A DNA stretch of 8,451 nucleotides, taken from Acidimicrobiales bacterium. Its GTDB lineage: Bacteria; Actinomycetota; Acidimicrobiia; Acidimicrobiales; Iamiaceae. This document shows, piece by piece, positions 4,629 to 8,451 of the stretch. The first letter of the stretch is position 1. Each line of letters starts with the position of its first letter. Location of the stretch: positions 1 to 8,451 of the forward strand of contig JAGQSI010000076.1 of the NCBI GenBank assembly GCA_020439605.1. The letters are read 5' to 3'. The notes under the pieces were generated by a model. That model was not told the DNA's origin. It ran no database searches and saw nothing but the letters and a program-made list of their open reading frames with translations. The translations under genes were made by a program, and so were the position numbers.

Positions 4629-5959
4629 GCGCTGGCGTGTTGGCCGTAACGGTCACCACCACCGATATATGGATGATGGTCGCGATCTGCGTCCTGTTGC
4701 TAATAGCGATCGGAACCGCCGTGGCCGAAACAGCCATTGTGCGTATCACAAGGCCAAAGGCCTCGGCGCTGAGCGATGAGGGCCGCTCGGGATCCTCACC
4801 CTTGCTGGAGTTGGTGGAATCTCCGGAACGGTGGATCAATTCTCTGCTGTTGGTGGCGCTGCTGTGCCAACTGGTTCAGGCCACGCTTACGGGAATCGTC
4901 GTAGGGCGAATTTTCGACAATTCCCCGCTGGCCATAGCCATTGCCACTGCGTTGAACGTAGCGATCGTGTTTGTTCTGGCTGAGGCAGCACCTAAGACAT
5001 GGGCTCTGCAACACCCAGAGCGTGCCGCGCTGATCTCAGCGCGCCCCGTCAAACTATTCGTGGAGCTATGGCCACTGCGGATGGTTGCGCGAGGGCTGAT
5101 CGGTGTCACCAATATTCTCCTGCCGGGCAAGGGTCTGAAAGAAGGCCCCTTCGTGTCGGAGGAGGAGCTTCTCGCGGTAGCCGCAGAGGCGGCAGAGTCA
5201 AACCAGATCGAGGCTTCAGAGCGCCAGTTGATCGAATCCATTATTGAATTCGGCGACACCGTCGTACGTGAGGTGATGGTTCCGAGGCCAGATATGGTCG
5301 TGGTCGAAAGCGACTTCCGTGCAGAAGATGTCATGGAAGTAGTGCTGCTCAACGGTTACAGCCGTCTACCCGTATTGGGCGAAGGTATCGATGACGTGAT
5401 CGGGTTGGTGTTTGCCAAGGACCTGATGCGTGCAGAACGAGACGGTCGAGAAAATGAGCCGGTTGCCAACTTTGTGAGACCGGCCAAGGCGGTGCCTGAG
5501 ACCAAACCGGTATCGGAACTGCTACGTGAGATGCAGGCCGACAAGTTCCATATGGCCATCGTGATCGACGAGTACGGCGGCACCGCTGGCGTGGTGACCT
5601 TGGAGGACCTCATCGAGGAACTGGTGGGAGAAATCGTCGATGAATTCGACACCGAAGACGCCAGGATCGAACCATTAGCAGGTGGAGGCGTTCAGGTAAA
5701 TGGAAGCCTGAGCATCGACGACGCCAACGATCTGTTGCGAGTTGAGTTGCCGGAAGGTGATTACGACACGGTGAGCGGTTTGGTTCTGTCCTTGTTGAAT
5801 CGTCTCGCTGTGGTGGGCGATGAGGTGGAGGTCCCTGGAGTAAGGCTGCGAGTAGAACGAGTTCAGGGCCGGCGCATCGTGCGAGTACGTATTGAAGAAA
5901 AAGAGACAGAGACCGAACCAGTTCCGAGCCTCGACAACCAAGAACGAGAAGCGAAATGA
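4625..5959 (+). CDS. CorC/HlyC-type membrane protein (CNNM + CBS pair + CorC_HlyC domain)
   Basis: A 444-residue inner-membrane protein of the hemolysin C/CorC family, linked in various bacteria to magnesium or cobalt transport or resistance. Residues 1 to about 190 form the CNNM/DUF21 membrane domain, with hydrophobic segments near 15-35, 72-93 and 101-122 and the signature VLAEAAPKTWAL at 117-128. A CBS pair follows: the first begins near VMVPRPDMV (217-225) with SRLPVLGEG at 246-254, and the second contains HMAIVIDEYGGTAGVVTLED at 309-328. The C-terminal CorC_HlyC domain covers about 345-425 (VNGSLSIDDANDLLRVELP). The last 20 residues are charged and low in complexity. The start is TTG with a strong RBS, and both ends overlap neighbouring genes by 4 bp. 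In mycobacteria the equivalent gene also lies between ybeY and era. The transported ion cannot be read from the sequence. Confidence 0.93.
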   Translation: MSAGVLAVTVTTTDIWMMVAICVLLLIAIGTAVAETAIVRITRPKASALSDEGRSGSSPLLELVESPERWINSLLLVALLCQLVQATLTGIVVGRIFDNSPLAIAIATALNVAIVFVLAEAAPKTWALQHPERAALISARPVKLFVELWPLRMVARGLIGVTNILLPGKGLKEGPFVSEEELLAVAAEAAESNQIEASERQLIESIIEFGDTVVREVMVPRPDMVVVESDFRAEDVMEVVLLNGYSRLPVLGEGIDDVIGLVFAKDLMRAERDGRENEPVANFVRPAKAVPETKPVSELLREMQADKFHMAIVIDEYGGTAGVVTLEDLIEELVGEIVDEFDTEDARIEPLAGGGVQVNGSLSIDDANDLLRVELPEGDYDTVSGLVLSLLNRLAVVGDEVEVPGVRLRVERVQGRRIVRVRIEEKETETEPVPSLDNQEREAK

Positions 5960-6798
5960 AGTCAGGCTTCGTCACCTTTGTCGGGCGGCCAAACGTCGGC
6001 AAGAGCACCTTGCTCAACCAGATTCTCGGCCAGAAGGTCACGATCGTCTCGGACAAACCTCAGACCACCAGAACCCAGGTCAGGGGAGTACTAACAACCC
6101 CAGACGCTCAGGTTGTGTTTGTGGATACGCCAGGGATTCACAAGCCCCGAACGCTGCTTGGAGAACGCCTCAATGACACAGCGGCGAGCTCCATCGGAGA
6201 CGTTGATGTGGTCTGCTTGTTGGTGGATGCAACTCAACCGGTTGGGCGTGGAGATCAATGGGTTGGGTCCCGGATTCCGCGAGATGCGTTCATTGTTGTC
6301 AACAAGGTCGATATCGCTACGCCCACCCAGGTGCTCGACCAGCTCAAGGCCGCATCTGAACTAATTGATCGTGGAGAGGAGTACTTCCCGGTTTCGGCAC
6401 GCACCGGAGAGGGGGTCTCGCAGCTTCTCGATGCTCTGATAGCCAGACTCCCAGAAGGTCCCAGTTACTACCCAGACGACATGGTCACAGACGTGCCAGA
6501 AGCGTTCTGGGTGGCAGAACTTGTCCGTGAGCAGTTGCTGGCAGTCACCCGGGACGAGGTGCCTCATTCGGTTGCAACCAGAGTCACAGAATGGGACTGG
6601 CCAAGAATTCGCGTCGAGATTCTCGTAGAGCGAGACTCGCAGAAGGGCATTGTGATCGGTCGCAAGGGTTCTGTGCTCAAAGAGGTGGGCACAAGAGTGC
6701 GTGAGCAACTCCCCAAAGGTGCCTACATAGAACTGTTTGTGAAGGTGGACAAGGACTGGCAGCGCCGCCCAAGGGCGCTCGAACGTTTGGGATATTGA
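5956..6798 (+). CDS. era: GTPase Era, ribosome assembly factor
   Basis: A 280-residue essential-type GTPase that binds the 3' end of 16S rRNA during 30S assembly. The G domain has G1 GRPNVGKS (10-17), the switch region KPQTTRTQ (34-41), G3 DTPG (57-60), G4 NKVD (116-119) and G5 SAR (147-149). The C-terminal KH domain includes RDEVPHSVA (199-207) and the type-II KH signature GIVIGRKGSVLKEVG (231-245), and ends with the usual RRPRALERLGY. The switch II region to G4 is slightly compact. ATG 5956 overlaps the stop of the corC-like gene in an ATGA; only a weak GAGAAG precedes it, which points to translational coupling. Its position after ybeY agrees with the joint role in 16S maturation. Confidence 0.97.
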   Translation: MKSGFVTFVGRPNVGKSTLLNQILGQKVTIVSDKPQTTRTQVRGVLTTPDAQVVFVDTPGIHKPRTLLGERLNDTAASSIGDVDVVCLLVDATQPVGRGDQWVGSRIPRDAFIVVNKVDIATPTQVLDQLKAASELIDRGEEYFPVSARTGEGVSQLLDALIARLPEGPSYYPDDMVTDVPEAFWVAELVREQLLAVTRDEVPHSVATRVTEWDWPRIRVEILVERDSQKGIVIGRKGSVLKEVGTRVREQLPKGAYIELFVKVDKDWQRRPRALERLGY

Positions 6799-7664
6799 TG
6801 GCACGCACAGCTGGCACCGTGTTCATCTCTGGTGGGGGCAGTGGCATCGGATTGCAGCTATCGAGAATCGCTTTGGCCAGGGGCGCCGATCTCGCCGTTT
6901 TCGACCTTGCTATTGGTGAAGAAGTTCGAGATGAACTGAGCGCCTTGGCTGGAAACACCAACAGCCGTCCGCTGGGAGCGGATGCGGGGAACGCGTCCGG
7001 CTTGAAGATCTCTTTGCACGACGGGGTTGATGTTCGTGACCTAGACGCGCTGAGCACAGAGGTGAACAACGCTGTTGGGGCGATTGGCCCACCGACTCTG
7101 GCCATCAACAGCGCTGGCATCAGCACCAACCAGCTATTCGTGGAGTCGACCCTGGCGGACTTCGAACGCACCGTTGCGGTGAACCTGTTTGGCAGCCGGA
7201 ACTTTGCCTTTGCGTTAGCGCCCCATATGCGGCCGGGTTCTCGACTTGGTCTGATCGCATCGTTGGCCGGCTTGACTGGCGGATACACCTACAGCGCCTA
7301 CGCCTCATCGAAGGCTGGGGTGGTTGGACTTGGACGGGTACTGCGCCTCGAATGGGCCCAAGACGACATTGGTGTGTCTGTCATATGTCCCCCCGAGATC
7401 ATGACGCCAATGGTCGAGCAGTACAACGACACCATGCATCCCGCTACAAGAGCACTGAAGGACGTGGCAGGAACTCTCGCCATAGACGAAGCCTGCGAAG
7501 AAATCATGGACCTGTTGGACAAGGGCAGGTTCATGGTCATACCGGGCAGAAAAGCCAGGCGTGCCGCCACGATGACGCGCTATTTGCCTGATGCGATTTC
7601 TACTCGAATGGCAGATCGGATCGTGCGACGAGCAATAGCGCGAGCAGAGGGTGCCAAAACCTGA
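6798..7664 (+). CDS. Short-chain dehydrogenase/reductase (classical SDR)
   Basis: A 288-residue Rossmann-fold oxidoreductase. The cofactor motif is SGGGSGIG at 11-18 (Ser in place of the usual Thr), D36 ends the second strand (often an NAD preference), and NSAG at 104-107 replaces NNAG. The catalytic set is complete: N129, S155, Y168 and K172 (YASSK). After the active site it has CPPEIMTPMVEQYN (197-210), which resembles the PPDxxTP stretch of 3-ketodihydrosphingosine reductases, and a basic C-terminal region (GRKARRAATMTRYLP). Residues about 52-75 form a longer link than usual between the second and third strands. ATG 6798 overlaps the era stop by one base (TGATG), so translation is probably coupled; a TTG one codon earlier is less likely. 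The gene is tightly joined to the ThDP enzyme downstream. The class is certain, the substrate is not. Confidence 0.93.
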   Translation: MARTAGTVFISGGGSGIGLQLSRIALARGADLAVFDLAIGEEVRDELSALAGNTNSRPLGADAGNASGLKISLHDGVDVRDLDALSTEVNNAVGAIGPPTLAINSAGISTNQLFVESTLADFERTVAVNLFGSRNFAFALAPHMRPGSRLGLIASLAGLTGGYTYSAYASSKAGVVGLGRVLRLEWAQDDIGVSVICPPEIMTPMVEQYNDTMHPATRALKDVAGTLAIDEACEEIMDLLDKGRFMVIPGRKARRAATMTRYLPDAISTRMADRIVRRAIARAEGAKT

Positions 7665-7677
7665 CAAGAATGCGGGG

Positions 7678-8451
7678 ATGGCTGATACCTCGTCAATAAC
7701 TGTCGGTGAACTGCTCGTACGCTGTCTGCAACTCGAAGGTGTGGACTTCATGTGCGGCATCGTGGACGGCGCACACATCCCATTTGTGAAACACACTGAT
7801 GCTTACGGCATTCGCTATGTGAACACTCGCCATGAGGAAGGTGCGGTGCACATCGCTGAGGCCTACAGCCGCCTTTCGCACAAGCCTTCGGTGGTTATCG
7901 GCAATCCCGGCCCCGGCGCAGCGAACGCTCTAGCGGGGCTCACAAGCGCTCATGGCGAAGGCCACCCGGTGGTGACCATTGCCTGCACCCGTCGAGCCTC
8001 GGTCAACTCCCCAGATCGTGGTGGGGCCTGGCAGGCCACAGATCTCGTGGCGATGGCCAAACCGATAACGAAATATGCAGGGCTGATCTCACGTGCCGAT
8101 CGAGTACCGGACATGGTGCGAGCTGCGTTTCGTGCTGCCACCGTCGGGCGCCACGGCCCGGCGTTCTTGGCGATTCCCGACGAGTTGCTCAATGAGACCA
8201 TCGACCCGACGACGCTACGGCTGACGCCAGCGTCTCAGAACCGGGTTATTGATCTTGGCAGCGGGGATCCTCAATTGATCTCTCAGGCAGCAGAGCTACT
8301 TGCCAACTCGCAGCGCCCGTTCATCTTCGCCGGTAAAGGGGTGCTGTGGGCCAAGGCATCGGATGCTTTCATGGAGCTAGGAGATCATCTCGCCTCGCCA
8401 ATGAGCACGACTCTCGGAGCGCGTGGAGCCGTTCCCGAAGACCACCCAAGG
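7678..8451 (+). CDS. Thiamine-diphosphate-dependent enzyme, acetolactate synthase superfamily (3' end outside window)
   Basis: The first 258 residues of a ThDP enzyme of the IlvB/oxalyl-CoA decarboxylase/benzoylformate decarboxylase superfamily, which act on 2-oxo acids or related substrates. The N-terminal PYR domain (about 1-170) starts ITVGELLVRCLQLEGVDFMC, has the catalytic glutamate in RHEEGAVHIAEAYSR (E53 by alignment with RHEQGA), and the conserved NPGPGAANALAGL at 76-88. AWQATDLVAMAKPITKYA (117-134) matches the family's dimer-interface segment. The central domain begins near 190, with PFIFAGKGVLWA at 214-225. The PP domain that binds the diphosphate and Mg2+ lies beyond the window, so the reaction cannot be assigned. 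The ATG follows the SDR stop by 13 bp without a good RBS. The frame is open to the last base. Confidence 0.92.
   Translation, partial: MADTSSITVGELLVRCLQLEGVDFMCGIVDGAHIPFVKHTDAYGIRYVNTRHEEGAVHIAEAYSRLSHKPSVVIGNPGPGAANALAGLTSAHGEGHPVVTIACTRRASVNSPDRGGAWQATDLVAMAKPITKYAGLISRADRVPDMVRAAFRAATVGRHGPAFLAIPDELLNETIDPTTLRLTPASQNRVIDLGSGDPQLISQAAELLANSQRPFIFAGKGVLWAKASDAFMELGDHLASPMSTTLGARGAVPEDHPR

Overview
The window is ordinary-looking chromosomal DNA of a moderately GC-rich bacterium, most likely an actinobacterium and possibly of the Acidimicrobiia type. This is inferred from the gene order phoH-ybeY-corC-like-era, a DUF4395 membrane protein, a small MerR/excisionase-type DNA-binding protein, and two apparently leaderless genes with TAnnnT -10 boxes. 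No rRNA, tRNA, insertion sequence, phage gene or CRISPR array is visible. The window cuts two genes: the 3' part of ftsK at the left edge and the 5' part of a thiamine-diphosphate enzyme at the right edge.

Left part (1-1578, plus strand): the C-terminal third of the DNA translocase FtsK/SpoIIIE (end of the motor plus the winged-helix gamma domain), then a strong imperfect hairpin that abuts a -10 box, then a short DUF4395 membrane protein.

Middle part (1579-3102): the most unusual stretch. Between the convergent ends of the DUF4395 gene and an unidentified minus-strand gene lies a tandem array built on three levels: 11-bp monomers, 22-bp units, and a 66-bp block present twice without a mismatch. 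The array is packed with GANTC sites. The minus-strand gene (1757 to about 2488) encodes a protein of about 240 residues that I cannot name; its layout loosely recalls a MinD/CpaE-like ATPase without a P-loop. It diverges from a small helix-turn-helix gene (2576-2818), and an 8-bp-arm dyad lies in the shared promoter region. A 284-bp gap precedes the next operon.

Right part (3103-8451, plus strand): a tightly packed operon. PhoH-like ATPase, YbeY endoribonuclease, a CorC/HlyC-type CBS membrane protein and the GTPase Era follow one another with 4-bp stop/start overlaps. An SDR oxidoreductase overlaps era by one base, and a ThDP-dependent enzyme of the acetolactate-synthase superfamily follows 13 bp later. 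The first four form a familiar ribosome-maturation and RNA-processing cluster. The last two look like metabolic genes appended to it.
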